64,000 nt of DNA from Kibdelosporangium sp040675465 (GCF_040675465.1 NZ_JBFAPA010000005.1:1-64000), one strand, 5' to 3'; counted from the stretch's first letter, positions 49,196 through 58,489 are shown. The notes: a model not told the origin generated them from the sequence alone. Numbers and translations: made by a program.

Positions 49196-50695
49196 ATGAC
49201 CACGACTCACCCGACGGTTTCGGACGCGCGCCGGCGTCGAGCGGTCCTGATCGCCGTCTGCGTCGCGCTGATGGCCGTCATCGCTTCGGTGACCGGCCTG
49301 AACGTAGCCCAGCCTGATCTCGCCGTCGCTTTCGGCGCCTCGCAGAGCACGATCCTGTGGATCATCAACAGCTACACGGTCACCCTCGCCGCGTTGTTGT
49401 TGCCGCTGGGCGCGATCGGCGACCGATGGGGCCGCAAACCGGTGCTCCTCACGGGTCTGGCCGTCTTCGGCGTGGCGAACGTGCTCGGCGGGCTGGCTCC
49501 GTCGGCTTCGGTCATGCTGGCTGCCCGTGTCCTCGGCGGGGCCGGCGCCGCGATGATCATGCCGATCACGCTCGCCGTGATCACCTCGACCTTCCCCGGA
49601 CAGGAACGCGGCCGGGCGATCGGCGTCTGGACCGGTGTCGCGGGTGGCGGCGGCATCCTGGGCATGTTCCTGTCCGCCGTGCTCGTCGACGCGGCGAACT
49701 GGCGCTGCCTGTTCGTCCTGCCGGTGGTGCTCGTGGTCGTCGCGTTCACCATGGCGCGGCGTTCGGTGCCCAACTCGCGGGAAGAGGCGCGGCATTCGTT
49801 CGACACTGTCGGCTCGCTGGCGTCCATTGTGGCCGTTGCCGGGCTGATCTTGTTCCTGCAGGAGGGACCTGAGCAGGGCTGGACCGCTCCCCTGCCGTTG
49901 GCCGGTGTGATCATCGGGATCGCCGGGGTGGCCGGGTTCGTGGCCTGGGAACTGCGTCACCGGGCCCCGCTGCTGGCGGTTCGCCTGTTCCGTGAACGCG
50001 GCCTGGCCGGCGGATCCGTGGTGCTGCTGATGGTTTTCGGGGTCCAGGCTGGGATCTCGATCGTGCTGTACCCGTTCTTCCAGACCGTGTCCGGCTGGTC
50101 CGGCCTGCTGTCCACAGTGGCCTTGATGCCGATGGCCGGGCTGATGATGGTCGCCTCCGGTCTCGCGCCGCGGCTGGCCGAACGGACCGGAGCCCCCGCG
50201 ACCATGGCGTCCGGCGTCCTCCTGGCCGGGGTTGGCCTGGCGCTGATGGCGACGTTCGTCTCCGTCAACGGCGGCTACCTCGCGATCCTGCCGGGCATGC
50301 TCGCCATGGGACTCGGCATGGGCCTGTCGATGACTCCGGCCACTAGCGCCATCACCAGCGCGCTGCCGAGGGAACATCAAGGCGTCGCGTCCGCGCTCAA
50401 CGACGTCACCCGCGAGTTCGGGACCGCGCTCGGCGTGGCGTTGCTGGGAGCGCTGGTGTCCGCTGGCTACCGCAGCGCCATCACCCCGCGGCTTGACGGC
50501 CTGCCCAGCGGTACCGCCGATACGGCACGTGAAGGCATCGCCAACGCCATCGAAGCCGCCAACGGCTCGGCGACGTTGATCCGGGCCGCGCAGGAGTCCT
50601 TTGTGGACGGCTGGCGGACCGCCATGTGGGCGGGCGTCGCCCTCATGGCGGTCCTGTTCGGCTACATCGCGGCCCGCGGCCCCAAGGGCAGGTAG
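49196..50695 (+). CDS. MFS transporter, DHA2 (14-TM drug:H+ antiporter) family
   Basis: 499 residues with about 14 membrane helices. N-terminal GLNVAQPDLAVAFGASQSTI and motif A GAIGDRWGRKPVLLTG (about 72-88), then GVAGGGGILGMFLSAVLVDA (motif C region), place it in the QacA/EmrB group of multidrug exporters. GGAAGG lies 6 bp before the ATG. Its regulator is presumably the divergent XRE-cupin gene. The last 34 bp overlap the 3' end of the convergent DUF4331 gene. Confidence 0.95.
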   Translation: MTTTHPTVSDARRRRAVLIAVCVALMAVIASVTGLNVAQPDLAVAFGASQSTILWIINSYTVTLAALLLPLGAIGDRWGRKPVLLTGLAVFGVANVLGGLAPSASVMLAARVLGGAGAAMIMPITLAVITSTFPGQERGRAIGVWTGVAGGGGILGMFLSAVLVDAANWRCLFVLPVVLVVVAFTMARRSVPNSREEARHSFDTVGSLASIVAVAGLILFLQEGPEQGWTAPLPLAGVIIGIAGVAGFVAWELRHRAPLLAVRLFRERGLAGGSVVLLMVFGVQAGISIVLYPFFQTVSGWSGLLSTVALMPMAGLMMVASGLAPRLAERTGAPATMASGVLLAGVGLALMATFVSVNGGYLAILPGMLAMGLGMGLSMTPATSAITSALPREHQGVASALNDVTREFGTALGVALLGALVSAGYRSAITPRLDGLPSGTADTAREGIANAIEAANGSATLIRAAQESFVDGWRTAMWAGVALMAVLFGYIAARGPKGR

Positions 50696-51690
50696 GGCCA
50701 GGTGCCGGACGGCTTGGCGGTGACGGACTCCCTGCCGATCCCCAGCGCGACAGGCGAATTGCCGGCCAGCGAGAACATCACGTTCGGCGCGTTGTCGGTC
50801 AGCGAACGGCCGTTCCAGCCGGCGAAGCCGAACACCGCCGGGGTGCCGATGGTGTAGGGCAACAGGTTCGGCAGGATCCTCGCCACGAACGTTTCGGCGT
50901 GGGCGCGGGGATCCTGCGCCGTGCCGGTGGCCGCGACCATCCTGGCCACCTTGTCGGTGAGCTGCTTGCCGTAGTTCTCGACGTCGTCGGCCGGCTTGGT
51001 TTCGTTGAGGTGGTTGCCGAGGTCTTCGTTGAACTGCGCGAACAAGGGGTGGATCATCGGCAGGCCGGCGCGGTTGACCGGGCGCCAGCCACCCGCGTCG
51101 GTGGCCAATGTGGTCAGTCCCCAGAACCCGATGCGGCGCTCGTTCTTCGCGAACGGCAGCAGCACCGCGTCCGGAACCTCGAGCACCAGCGAGTAAACGG
51201 TGTGCCCGGCGAACAGGTTGCGGGCCTTGGCGGGTTCCCAGCCGGACAGGTCGATCTTGGTGCCGTCCTGGAACGCGTGACCGACCGCGTGCAGCACGTC
51301 CGGCTCGATCCAGAACGGGTCACCGGCTTCGCCTGACCACAGCCGCAGGCCATCCGGTCCCTCCACTGTGGACCCGACCGGCCCGGAGGCGACCACCGTT
51401 CCCTGAGCGAAGGGATCTGCCGCATCGGCGCCGATGAGGCATCGCAGCGTCAACTCGTCGCGGTCGGTGACGGTGACGCGGTAGGTCAGCTCCTCGACCG
51501 CGTCACCGTTGCCGTCGATCTTGAACTCGTACATCGCCTCCGGATGGAACCCGCGCGCCTGCTGACCGGCGAGCGAGTGGCTGACGTTCATGACGAAGAC
51601 CGTGCCCTGCTCGCCCCGGAACAGGTAGACGTCCGAGATGTCCAGCCGCGCGTCCTGGCGGGCGATGGGCGAGTCGAGGTGGTGGGACAA
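50662..51690 (-). CDS. DUF4331 family protein
   Basis: 342 residues. The N-terminus LSHHLDSPIARQDARLDISD is the DUF4331 signature, followed by VYLFRGEQGTVFVMNVSHSL. It begins with TTG at 51690, where family members normally have M-SHHLDSP. GGGAG lies 6 bp upstream. Proteins of this family are beta-rich, sometimes secreted, with unknown activity. No signal peptide is visible here. The gene is divergent from a LysR gene that may control it. Its 3' end overlaps the MFS gene antisense by 34 bp. Confidence 0.9.
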   Translation of the reverse strand: MSHHLDSPIARQDARLDISDVYLFRGEQGTVFVMNVSHSLAGQQARGFHPEAMYEFKIDGNGDAVEELTYRVTVTDRDELTLRCLIGADAADPFAQGTVVASGPVGSTVEGPDGLRLWSGEAGDPFWIEPDVLHAVGHAFQDGTKIDLSGWEPAKARNLFAGHTVYSLVLEVPDAVLLPFAKNERRIGFWGLTTLATDAGGWRPVNRAGLPMIHPLFAQFNEDLGNHLNETKPADDVENYGKQLTDKVARMVAATGTAQDPRAHAETFVARILPNLLPYTIGTPAVFGFAGWNGRSLTDNAPNVMFSLAGNSPVALGIGRESVTAKPSGTWPYLPLGPRAAM

Positions 51691-51790
51691 GACCGGCTCC
51701 CGATGTGTCCTGTGTGGAATGTTGTCGGCACGATCCTCACCGGGCCGGACCCGCGGCGGTACCGGCCAATCCGGAAAGCGGTCATAATCA

Positions 51791-52711
51791 ATGGTTATGA
51801 AACCGGCACCGCCCGACCTGGAAAGCCTGCAGCTGCTGACGTTGGTGGCCGAGTACGGCAGCCTCGGGCAGGCCGCCGAGCGGATGGGCATCAGCCAGCC
51901 CGCCGCGAGCAAACGCCTGGGCCTGCTGGAACGACGGCTCGGCCTGTCGCTGGTGGACCGCAGCAGCCGCGGCTCCGCACTGACCACAGCGGGGCAAGCG
52001 GTGTGCCAATGGTCGCAACAGATACTGGCCGACGTCGAGTCGCTCCTGGTGGGCGCGGCCGCGTTGCGCGGCGACCAGGACAACGACCTGCTGATCGCGT
52101 CGAGCATGACACTCGCCGAACACTTCGTGCCCCGCTGGATCGGTACCCTCCAGCGCGCGCTGCCGGACGTCCAGATCAGCCTCAACGTCACCAACTCCGA
52201 GCAGGTCGCGGCGCTGGCCTCGGACGGCCGGATCGGCCTCGGTTTCCTCGAGGCGGCGAAGGTTCCGGCCGGCCTGAGTTCCCGGCAGGTGGGCGTCGAC
52301 CGCCTGGTGGTCGTGGTCCCGCCGACCCACCCCTGGGCCCGGCGCCGCCGGCCGGTGGACCTCGGGGAACTGGCGCGCACCCGGCTGATCGTCCGCGAAC
52401 CGGGGTCCGGAACCCGCGAAACCCTCGACCGGGTCCTGGCCGGCGCGGGCGTCGAACCCGCACGGCCGTTGATGGTGCTGGACGCCAACGCCGCCATCCG
52501 CAGCGCCGTCGTCGCGGGAGCGGGGCCGGCCGTGCTGAGCGCGGTGACCGTGCGGGACGACCTCGCCGACCGCCGGGTCGTCGAGGTTCCGATCACTGGA
52601 GCGGATCTGCACCGGCGGCTGCGCGCGGTCTGGCCCAAGGGCCGCCAACTGATGGGCGCGGCTGCAGACCTCCTGCGCATCGCCACGCGCATCGACCCTG
52701 CAACGCGTTGA
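51791..52711 (+). CDS. LysR-family regulator
   Basis: 306 residues. HTH LGQAAERMGISQPAASKRLG (about residues 26-45) is followed by a periplasmic-binding-protein-like effector domain (LLIASSMTLAEHFVPRWIGT; RLIVREPGSGTRETLDRVLA) as in CysB/CbbR-type regulators. Start at 51791 or 51797; both ATGs lie in a small imperfect dyad and there is no ribosome site, so the mRNA may be leaderless. It is divergent from the DUF4331 gene, the probable target. Confidence 0.92.
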   Translation: MVMKPAPPDLESLQLLTLVAEYGSLGQAAERMGISQPAASKRLGLLERRLGLSLVDRSSRGSALTTAGQAVCQWSQQILADVESLLVGAAALRGDQDNDLLIASSMTLAEHFVPRWIGTLQRALPDVQISLNVTNSEQVAALASDGRIGLGFLEAAKVPAGLSSRQVGVDRLVVVVPPTHPWARRRRPVDLGELARTRLIVREPGSGTRETLDRVLAGAGVEPARPLMVLDANAAIRSAVVAGAGPAVLSAVTVRDDLADRRVVEVPITGADLHRRLRAVWPKGRQLMGAAADLLRIATRIDPATR

Positions 52712-52782
52712 GGCCACGGGGTTCGACAGGCAAGAGCGCTTACCGCACCATCGTGACACTGGGCGTTTGATGACCGGCCGTG

Positions 52783-53994
52783 TCACGTCACGGTGGCGCG
52801 GGTTTGATAGGCGGGGTTTGTCCAGGCTTGGGTTGCGAGAACCTCTTTGAGTGCCTGCACGGTGTTCCAGACGTCGATGTACCGGGTGTAGAGCGGGGAC
52901 AGGCCGAACCGGAGGATGTCCGGCGCGCGGAAGTCGCCGATGATGCCGCGGTCGATCAGGGCACGGATGATTCCGTAGCCGTGTTCGTGGCGCAGGGCGA
53001 TGTGACTGCCGCGGCGGGCCGGGTCGCGTGGGCCGACGATCTCGAAGTCCTTGTCGGCCAAGGAAAGGAACAACTTCGACAACGCCATGCTCTTGGCGCG
53101 CAACTGGTCGAGGTCGACGTCCTGCCACAGTCGCAGGCTTGCCTCCAGCGGCGCGTAGGACAACACGTGTGGGGTGCTGGACCGGAACCGGTCGATCCCC
53201 GGCGCGGGAACGTAGTTCGTCTCGAAGTCGAACGGTGCCTGATGGCCGTGCCACCCCGACAAGGGGTGCGTCGCGGCCTCGTGATGGCGTTGGGCCACAT
53301 ACACGAACGCGGGTGCGCCCGGTCCGCCGTTGAGGTACTTGTAGGTGCAGCCGACCGCGAAGTCCGCCTCGGCTTCGTCCAGCCGCACGGGCAAAGCGCC
53401 GACGCTGTGGCAGAGGTCCCAGATGACCAGTGCGCCGCTGCGATGCACCCGGCGGGTCGCTTCGGCAAGATCAGCTACCGCGCTCGTCTTGTAGTCGACG
53501 TGGCTCAGGACCACCGCGGCCACATCGGGCCCCAGCGCCGGCTCGAGATCCCCGATCAGCCGGCGCTGATACCCCGGCAGCGACGCCAGCGCACCTTCGG
53601 TCATGTAGAGATCGGTCGGGAACGCGTCCGCCTCGGCGACGATCACCTTCCGCCCCGGCCGCATCGCCACCGCGGCCATCAGCACCTTGTAGAGGTTGAT
53701 CGATGTCGTGTCGCACACCACCACCTGGCCCGGCGCCGCACCGATCAGCGGCGCGACCAGCTCGCCGACCGTCCGCGGCTTGTCGAACCAGCCAGCCTTG
53801 TTCCAGCTGCCGACCAGCCCGTTCCCCCACTCGCCGGCCACCACCTCGGCTACCCGTGCCTTCGCAGCGACCGGCAGCGGCCCGAGCGAGTTCCCGGCCA
53901 GGTAGATGACGTTGTCCGGCAACGCGAACGCGGCTCGGCAGGCGGCCAGCGGATCCGCCGCGTCCAGGGACTCAACTTGCGCTGAGGTGCTCAC
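52783..53994 (-). CDS. kynU: Kynureninase
   Basis: 403 residues, typical length for KynU, a PLP enzyme that cleaves L-kynurenine to anthranilate and alanine. Landmarks are NVIYLAGNSLGPLPVAAK at the N-terminus, VVVCDTTSINLYKVL, DYKTSAVADLAE and the PLP-lysine loop GCTYKYLNGGPGAPAFVY (Lys near residue 217). The C-terminus has GIIGDFRAPDILRFGLSPLY. GTG at 53994 with no clear ribosome site, so possibly leaderless. No tryptophan dioxygenase or arylformamidase gene lies nearby. Confidence 0.95.
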   Translation of the reverse strand: MSTSAQVESLDAADPLAACRAAFALPDNVIYLAGNSLGPLPVAAKARVAEVVAGEWGNGLVGSWNKAGWFDKPRTVGELVAPLIGAAPGQVVVCDTTSINLYKVLMAAVAMRPGRKVIVAEADAFPTDLYMTEGALASLPGYQRRLIGDLEPALGPDVAAVVLSHVDYKTSAVADLAEATRRVHRSGALVIWDLCHSVGALPVRLDEAEADFAVGCTYKYLNGGPGAPAFVYVAQRHHEAATHPLSGWHGHQAPFDFETNYVPAPGIDRFRSSTPHVLSYAPLEASLRLWQDVDLDQLRAKSMALSKLFLSLADKDFEIVGPRDPARRGSHIALRHEHGYGIIRALIDRGIIGDFRAPDILRFGLSPLYTRYIDVWNTVQALKEVLATQAWTNPAYQTRATVT

Positions 53995-54030
53995 TCGTCG
54001 ACAGTACTGATCCGGGTAGGGTCTGCAGAC

Positions 54031-54831
54031 GTGCAAGAGGAGCGGCTGCCGCTGGATGTCGACGAGAGCAGACCCAGCGCTGCGCGCATCTACGACTACT
54101 TCCTGGGTGGCAAGGACAACTTCGCCTGCGACCGGGCCGTCGCCGACCAGCTCATGCGCATCGCCCCGGAGACCCCGGCGATGGCCAGGGCCAGCCGGGC
54201 GTTTCTCGGCCGGGCCGTGCGGTTCATCGCCGAGCAGGGTGTCCGCCAGTTCATCGACATCGGCACCGGGCTGCCGACCCGCAGCAACGTGCACGAGATC
54301 GCCCAGGCGGTCGCGCCCAGCACCCGCGTGGTCTACGTCGACAACGACCCGGCCGTCCTCGCCCACGCCCGGGCGCTGCTCGACGACAACCCGCAGACCG
54401 CCGTCGTCGAGGCCGACCTGCGCGACCCGGCCAGGCTGCTCAACGATCCCGACCTCGAGCGGCTGATCGACTTCGGCCGGCCGGTGGGCCTGATCATGGT
54501 CGGCATCGTCTACTTCCTGACCGAGGTGGACCGGCCGTTCGACGTCGTGCGCATCCTGCGCGACGCCCTGCCGTCCGGTAGCTACCTGGCAATGACCCAC
54601 GTGGTCGCCGACGACCGGCTGGCTCAGCTCGGCCAGGCCCAGGAGCTCTACCGCAGCTTCACCAAACAGACCGGCACCGGCCTGCGCAGCCGCGACGAGG
54701 TGACAGCCTTCTTCCATGGCCTGGACCTCGTCGAACCCGGCCTCGTGCCGACCCAGAACTGGCGCAACCCGACCCCCGGTGACCCGTCCATCCCGCAGTG
54801 GATCCTCGGCGCCGTCGCCCGAAAGCCTTGA
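54031..54831 (+). CDS. DUF574/SAM_6 methyltransferase-fold protein
   Basis: 266 residues, GTG start. The N-terminus SAARIYDYFLGGKDNFACDR is the SAM_6 signature. The SAM site follows as FIDIGTGLPTRSNVHEIAQ and VVYVDNDPAVLAHARALL. The family is large in Streptomyces and relatives, and its substrates are mostly unknown. It is divergent from kynureninase, with only 36 bp between the starts. A GGGTAG at 54014 is a possible stress-type -10 without a matching -35. Confidence 0.92.
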   Translation: MQEERLPLDVDESRPSAARIYDYFLGGKDNFACDRAVADQLMRIAPETPAMARASRAFLGRAVRFIAEQGVRQFIDIGTGLPTRSNVHEIAQAVAPSTRVVYVDNDPAVLAHARALLDDNPQTAVVEADLRDPARLLNDPDLERLIDFGRPVGLIMVGIVYFLTEVDRPFDVVRILRDALPSGSYLAMTHVVADDRLAQLGQAQELYRSFTKQTGTGLRSRDEVTAFFHGLDLVEPGLVPTQNWRNPTPGDPSIPQWILGAVARKP

Positions 54832-54848
54832 TCAACTACTTGGCAGCC

Positions 54849-54868
54849 GGATGACAGCGCCGTCATCC
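54849..54868. terminator. Short hairpin between convergent genes
   Basis: GGATGAC and GTCATCC pair around the loop AGCGCC, midway between the stops of the SAM_6 gene and the RsbW-like gene. Likely bidirectional terminator. Confidence 0.7.
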
Positions 54869-54882
54869 AGCGGGTCCGCCGC

Positions 54883-55368
54883 TCAGGCGTTGCTCGGCAA
54901 GGCCCAGCGCAGGACGACCGTGGTCCCGGTGTCGTCGTGGTGGACGTCGAGCACGTCGGCCAGTCCGTCCATCATCCGCAGCCCCCGGCCGTGCCTGACG
55001 GAGTCGTCCGTCGGGGTTCGCCAGGGACCGCCGTCCTTGACGATCACATGCACTGCGCGGGCCAGGTTGTCGCGGGCGGCGAACAACGCCACCGCGCCGG
55101 GTTCGGCGTGCTTGATGGTGTTGCTGACGGCTTCCTCGACCGCCATCACGAGGTCCTCGCGCTCCTCGGGAGGCACACCGAGGTCATCGGCCCACCGGGA
55201 CAGCAATGACCGCACCGTGGCCAACCGGGATGGCTCCGCCCTGACCGCGACGTACAGGTGGGGCGCGGTCAGATCCGCGTCCGTGACCACATCGGCGGCG
55301 AACGTGGGCAAGGCACCGGCCCACTCCGGCAGCGGCGGGAGACTCTCCTCGTCTTCTTCGGTTTCCAT
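54883..55368 (-). CDS. RsbW-like ATP-binding protein (anti-sigma/regulatory kinase fold)
   Basis: 161 residues. An acidic N-terminus (METEEDEESLPPLPEW) precedes a GHKL ATPase domain: VAVRAEPSRLATVRSLLSRW, the N-box REDLVMAVEEAVSNTIKHAE and the G-box GRGLRMMDGLADVL. HATPase_c_2 type, as in RsbW/SpoIIAB anti-sigma factors and their many actinobacterial relatives. No sigma factor or antagonist adjoins it, but the neighbouring DUF3140 gene carries a SigB-type promoter. The kinase activity is inferred from the family. Confidence 0.88.
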   Translation of the reverse strand: METEEDEESLPPLPEWAGALPTFAADVVTDADLTAPHLYVAVRAEPSRLATVRSLLSRWADDLGVPPEEREDLVMAVEEAVSNTIKHAEPGAVALFAARDNLARAVHVIVKDGGPWRTPTDDSVRHGRGLRMMDGLADVLDVHHDDTGTTVVLRWALPSNA

Positions 55369-55464
55369 GGCGCACACCCCGACAGTCGTGAACCTACTGT
55401 TAAGTCGGTTACCCCGAACGCGCCGACGCGATTCGGCCGGGGTGCGCGGTGTCCGGTTGATCGA

Positions 55465-55800
55465 TCAGGAAGGTTTCAACGGATCGTGGCCGAGTGACAT
55501 CAGCCGGTGGCGCCAGTTCTGCTGTCCGCTGGTGGGTTCGAGGTCGTCCCGGCGCTGGGCGTGGACCCGGTTCACGACCGACTGCATGACCTGCGCGTCG
55601 CGCTCGTCCAGGTCGGTCCGGCGTTTGCGGAGGATGCCCAGGACCTGTTGGCCGGTGGGTGTTCCGGCCTCGTCGGGCAGCGCTTCGGTGTCCTGGTGGG
55701 CGGAGCGGGTGCGCAGCCAGTCGCTCAGCTCGCGTGAGGTCATGTTCACCACTCGGTGGAACTCGTTCCACAGGTCGTCGTCGACGCGCGTCTCGGCCAA
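55465..55800 (-). CDS. DUF3140 family protein
   Basis: About 111 residues: DDDLWNEFHRVVNMTSRELS, then DWLRTRSAHQDTEALPDEAG and GQQVLGILRKRRTDLDERDA. The DLWxEFHRVVNMTxxEL pattern marks DUF3140, a small actinobacterial family of unknown function. Two possible starts lie in one frame. GTG at 55809 overlaps AAGGAGG, so the TTG at 55800, with 8-bp spacing, fits better. A SigB-like promoter precedes it, indicating stress induction. Confidence 0.83.
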   Translation of the reverse strand: MAETRVDDDLWNEFHRVVNMTSRELSDWLRTRSAHQDTEALPDEAGTPTGQQVLGILRKRRTDLDERDAQVMQSVVNRVHAQRRDDLEPTSGQQNWRHRLMSLGHDPLKPS

Positions 55801-55831
55801 CGTCGTCACCTCCTTGGCGTTGGGTAAGCGA

Positions 55832-55855
55832 GTACCCACCTGGACGTGAACAAAC
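55832..55855 (-). promoter_or_regulatory. SigB/SigF-type stress promoter for the DUF3140 gene
   Basis: On the minus strand, GTTT (55852-55855) is followed after 14 bp by GGGTAC (55832-55837). This matches the GTTT-N14-16-GGGTA(C/T) consensus of actinobacterial SigB/SigF stress sigma factors. The -10 lies about 30 bp upstream of the start codon, a normal leader length. Confidence 0.8.
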
Positions 55856-55930
55856 CGACGGGCGGGTTTCGCCGCGGCGGCTGGTGGTAGCCGGTGAAGC
55901 AGACCCGTCCTCGCGCTGGGAGATGGTGCG

Positions 55931-56287
55931 ATGCCCGCTGTCCGGCGGCCCGATCCGCTGCACTGGTTGTGGTTCGCTTTCGGCGGCAGACTGCCCGACC
56001 GGTACCGGGACTGGGTCATGCACGACGCCACCGCCCGGCACTGGCGGCTGAGGTATGCGATCCGCCTGGTGGTTCGCACGCTGCCGTTCCTCATCGCCGG
56101 TTATGTGGTGCTGGACCTGCTGCCGGTGGGCCAATGGCCGATCTTCGTGGCGTTGGGCGGGGCGCTGCTGTTCGTGCTGTTCACCCTGGTCGGCTCGGCC
56201 GAGGAGATGACCGAGGCCCGGCTGGCGCAGCACGGTTTTTCGACCGAGAGCCTCGAGCGGGTCGTCCGCAAGCACCGACGGCAGTGA
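55931..56287 (+). CDS. DUF5313 membrane protein
   Basis: 118 residues: RPDPLHWLWFAFGGRLPDRY, then RDWVMHDATARHWRLRYAIR. Two membrane helices follow (about 48-65 and 70-90), then a basic C-terminus. This is the DUF5313 pattern found in mycobacteria and relatives; function unknown. It is divergent from the DUF3140 gene and convergent with the GH13 gene, whose stop is 4 bp away. Confidence 0.85.
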   Translation: MPAVRRPDPLHWLWFAFGGRLPDRYRDWVMHDATARHWRLRYAIRLVVRTLPFLIAGYVVLDLLPVGQWPIFVALGGALLFVLFTLVGSAEEMTEARLAQHGFSTESLERVVRKHRRQ

Positions 56288-56290
56288 CGG

Positions 56291-57814
56291 CTACCGGCTC
56301 GGTTCCAGCAGCACGGCCTGTTCTGCGCCGAGACGGCCGGTGAACGGCTCGCCTTCCCCGTCGGGCTCACTGGCGATGGTCACCTGCCACCGTCCGTCCA
56401 CTTCGAACTGTTGCGGGTGGTCGGCGAAGTTGATCGCCACGATCCTGGTGTCGTCGCCCGCTCGCCGCCGGTAGGCCAGTACTTCCGGTGGTGAGGGCAG
56501 TTCGGTCCAGTCGCCGACCCGCAACGCTTCGCTGCGGCGGCGCTCGCTGATCAACCGGCGGTACAGCTGGAGAATGGACCCTGGTTCGTCGTTGGCGCGT
56601 TGCGCCGAAAGGGTTTCCGCGTCCGGCGGGAACGGCAGCCAGGGCGTTTTCCCATCCCAGCCGTGCGGTGGTGCCGCCAGCCACGGCAACGGTGCCCGTG
56701 CCCCGTCCCGTCCGCCGGGGTCCACTTGGGACTCCGGGGTGATTACCGCGTTCGCGAGCCCGAGTTCCTCGCCCTGGTACAGAAACGGGGTTCCGCGCAG
56801 CGTCAGCAGCATGACCGCGGCCGCCCGTGTCCGGCGCATCGACCCGCCGTAACGGGTCCGGTGACGTTCGTTGTCGTGGTTGGACAGCACCCAGGTCGGC
56901 CAGGCCGCCACCGTGCCGAGCTCCTTCTCCACCTCACGAACGCACATCCGGAACACCACCGGGTCCCAAGGCGCGTCCAACGGCGGGAAGTTGAACGACA
57001 TGTGCAGCTCGTCGTTCGCGCCGTAGTACTTCGCGACCCGCCGGGTCGACCGGATGTTGACCTCGCCGACCAGAACCCGGTCCCCCGGATAGGAGTCCAC
57101 CAGCTTGCGGATCCCGCGGAGCACTTCGTGGCTGTAGGGCTGGTCGTTGAAGTCCGACAGCGGCTCCCCCGCGGCGCACCGCTGGTCGTCGGCGAACTCC
57201 GGGTCCTTGCCCACGCAGTGCGCCACGTCGATGCGGAAGCCGTCCACGCCCCGGTCCAGCCAGAACCTCAGCACGTCGTGCATGGCCTCGACGACGTCCG
57301 GGTTGCGCCAGTTCAGGTCCGGCTGCTGCGGCAGGAACAGGTGCAGGTAGTACTGCTCGGTCTGCTCGTCCCAGGTCCAGGCGCTGCCCGCGTTGAGCGC
57401 GGCACGCCAGTTGTTGGGTTCGTCGCGCCAGATGTACCAGTCCCGCTTCGGGTTGTCCCGGGACGACCGCGACTCGCGGAACCAGGCGTGCTGGTCGGAG
57501 GTGTGGTTGGGCACGAAGTCCATCAGCACGCGCAGGCCCAGCCGATGCGCCTCGGCCAGCAACGCGTCCATGTCCTCCAGACTGCCGAAGGTCGGGTCGA
57601 TGTCCTGGTAGTCGCTGATGTCGTAGCCGGCGTCCGCCATGGGCGAGCGGTACACCGGCGACAACCACACAGCGTCCACGCCCAGATCCCGGATGTGACC
57701 GAGATGCTGCCTGACGCCTGTCAGGTCACCTACGCCGTCCCCGTCGGAGTCGGCGAACGAACGCGGATACACCTGGTAGACGACCGCTTGACGCCACCAC
57801 GGGTGCTCGGTCAC
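56291..57814 (-). CDS. GH13 alpha-glucosidase/oligo-1,6-glucosidase-like enzyme
   Basis: 507 residues. WWRQAVVYQVYPRSFADSDG starts the TIM barrel. Conserved regions are DFVPNHTSDQHAWF, the nucleophile in GVDGFRIDVAHCVGKDP (Asp near 199), the acid/base in VLVGEVNI (Glu near 252) and LSNHDNERHRTR (Asp near 312). It likely hydrolyses short alpha-glucosides such as isomaltose, maltose or trehalose precursors. GTG at 57814 has GGAG 8 bp upstream. It follows a decayed trehalose-synthase-like gene in the same direction, so the two once formed a sugar-metabolism operon. Confidence 0.93.
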   Translation of the reverse strand: MTEHPWWRQAVVYQVYPRSFADSDGDGVGDLTGVRQHLGHIRDLGVDAVWLSPVYRSPMADAGYDISDYQDIDPTFGSLEDMDALLAEAHRLGLRVLMDFVPNHTSDQHAWFRESRSSRDNPKRDWYIWRDEPNNWRAALNAGSAWTWDEQTEQYYLHLFLPQQPDLNWRNPDVVEAMHDVLRFWLDRGVDGFRIDVAHCVGKDPEFADDQRCAAGEPLSDFNDQPYSHEVLRGIRKLVDSYPGDRVLVGEVNIRSTRRVAKYYGANDELHMSFNFPPLDAPWDPVVFRMCVREVEKELGTVAAWPTWVLSNHDNERHRTRYGGSMRRTRAAAVMLLTLRGTPFLYQGEELGLANAVITPESQVDPGGRDGARAPLPWLAAPPHGWDGKTPWLPFPPDAETLSAQRANDEPGSILQLYRRLISERRRSEALRVGDWTELPSPPEVLAYRRRAGDDTRIVAINFADHPQQFEVDGRWQVTIASEPDGEGEPFTGRLGAEQAVLLEPSR

Positions 57815-57897
57815 CAGCACAGCTCCTCTCCCAGGGGGAACCCGGCCTTCGGGGAAGAGTGACCACACACGTCCGCCGGTAAACCGATCCGGGTCAG

Positions 57898-58385
57898 ACA
57901 CCGAATCCGTTCACGTCCAGGGACTTCAGGTCGACGGCCAGTTCCAGCCGCCTGCGGTCGCCGCCGAGCATGGTGAGCAGCCGCCGGCGGATCCCCGGTG
58001 GTAGATCTGCATGTCCGGCTCCGGCCCCAACTCGCGGAACACGTCCTCGCGCTCCTCGGGCGTGAGGTCACCCAGGTCGACCTCGTCGTGGTTGCGCACG
58101 AACGTCGCCCACTGCGCGTCCCGCGGCAGGTCCGGCAGCTCGGCCAGGGCCTGGCGCACCGGTCCGGCGTCGTGGCGGGCCAGCGCGAGCATCAGGGCCT
58201 GGTCGAGCATGATCCGGATGCCGGACTCGTCGGCCTGGTTCAGCAGTTCCGCGAAGTCGCCGGGCCAGGTGGCTCAGCCTGCTGGCCAGTCCCAGGAAAT
58301 CGCCCACACCGTCGCCATTGGAGTCCTGGAACATGCAGACCTCGGCGGAGTAGATCACTCCATTGCGGTGCCAGCGTTCGGCCAT
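57898..58385 (-). pseudogene. Trehalose-synthase-like GH13 gene, internally deleted and frameshifted
   Basis: The start reads MAERWHRNGVIYSAEVCMFQ, then DSNGDGVGDFLGLASRLSHL, the normal N-terminus of a trehalose-synthase-like GH13 protein. It jumps directly to LLNQADESGIRIMLDQALML and WATFVRNHDEVDLGDLTPEE, which belong some 250 residues later, so the barrel's catalytic core is gone. A further 1-bp shift splits MQIYHRG from IRRRLLTMLGGDRRRLELAV, and the C-terminal domain is missing. About 160 of 500-600 residues remain. Osmoprotectant synthesis from this locus must be lost. Confidence 0.88.
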
Positions 58386-58489
58386 GGATTCGAAGTTCCC
58401 CGAAAACCCGCTGGTTACCCGCATTTCGTGCGGTGGCCGGGCCGATACCCGAAGTGAGCGCACCTCCTCGCCGCCGCGGATTCCCGCAA

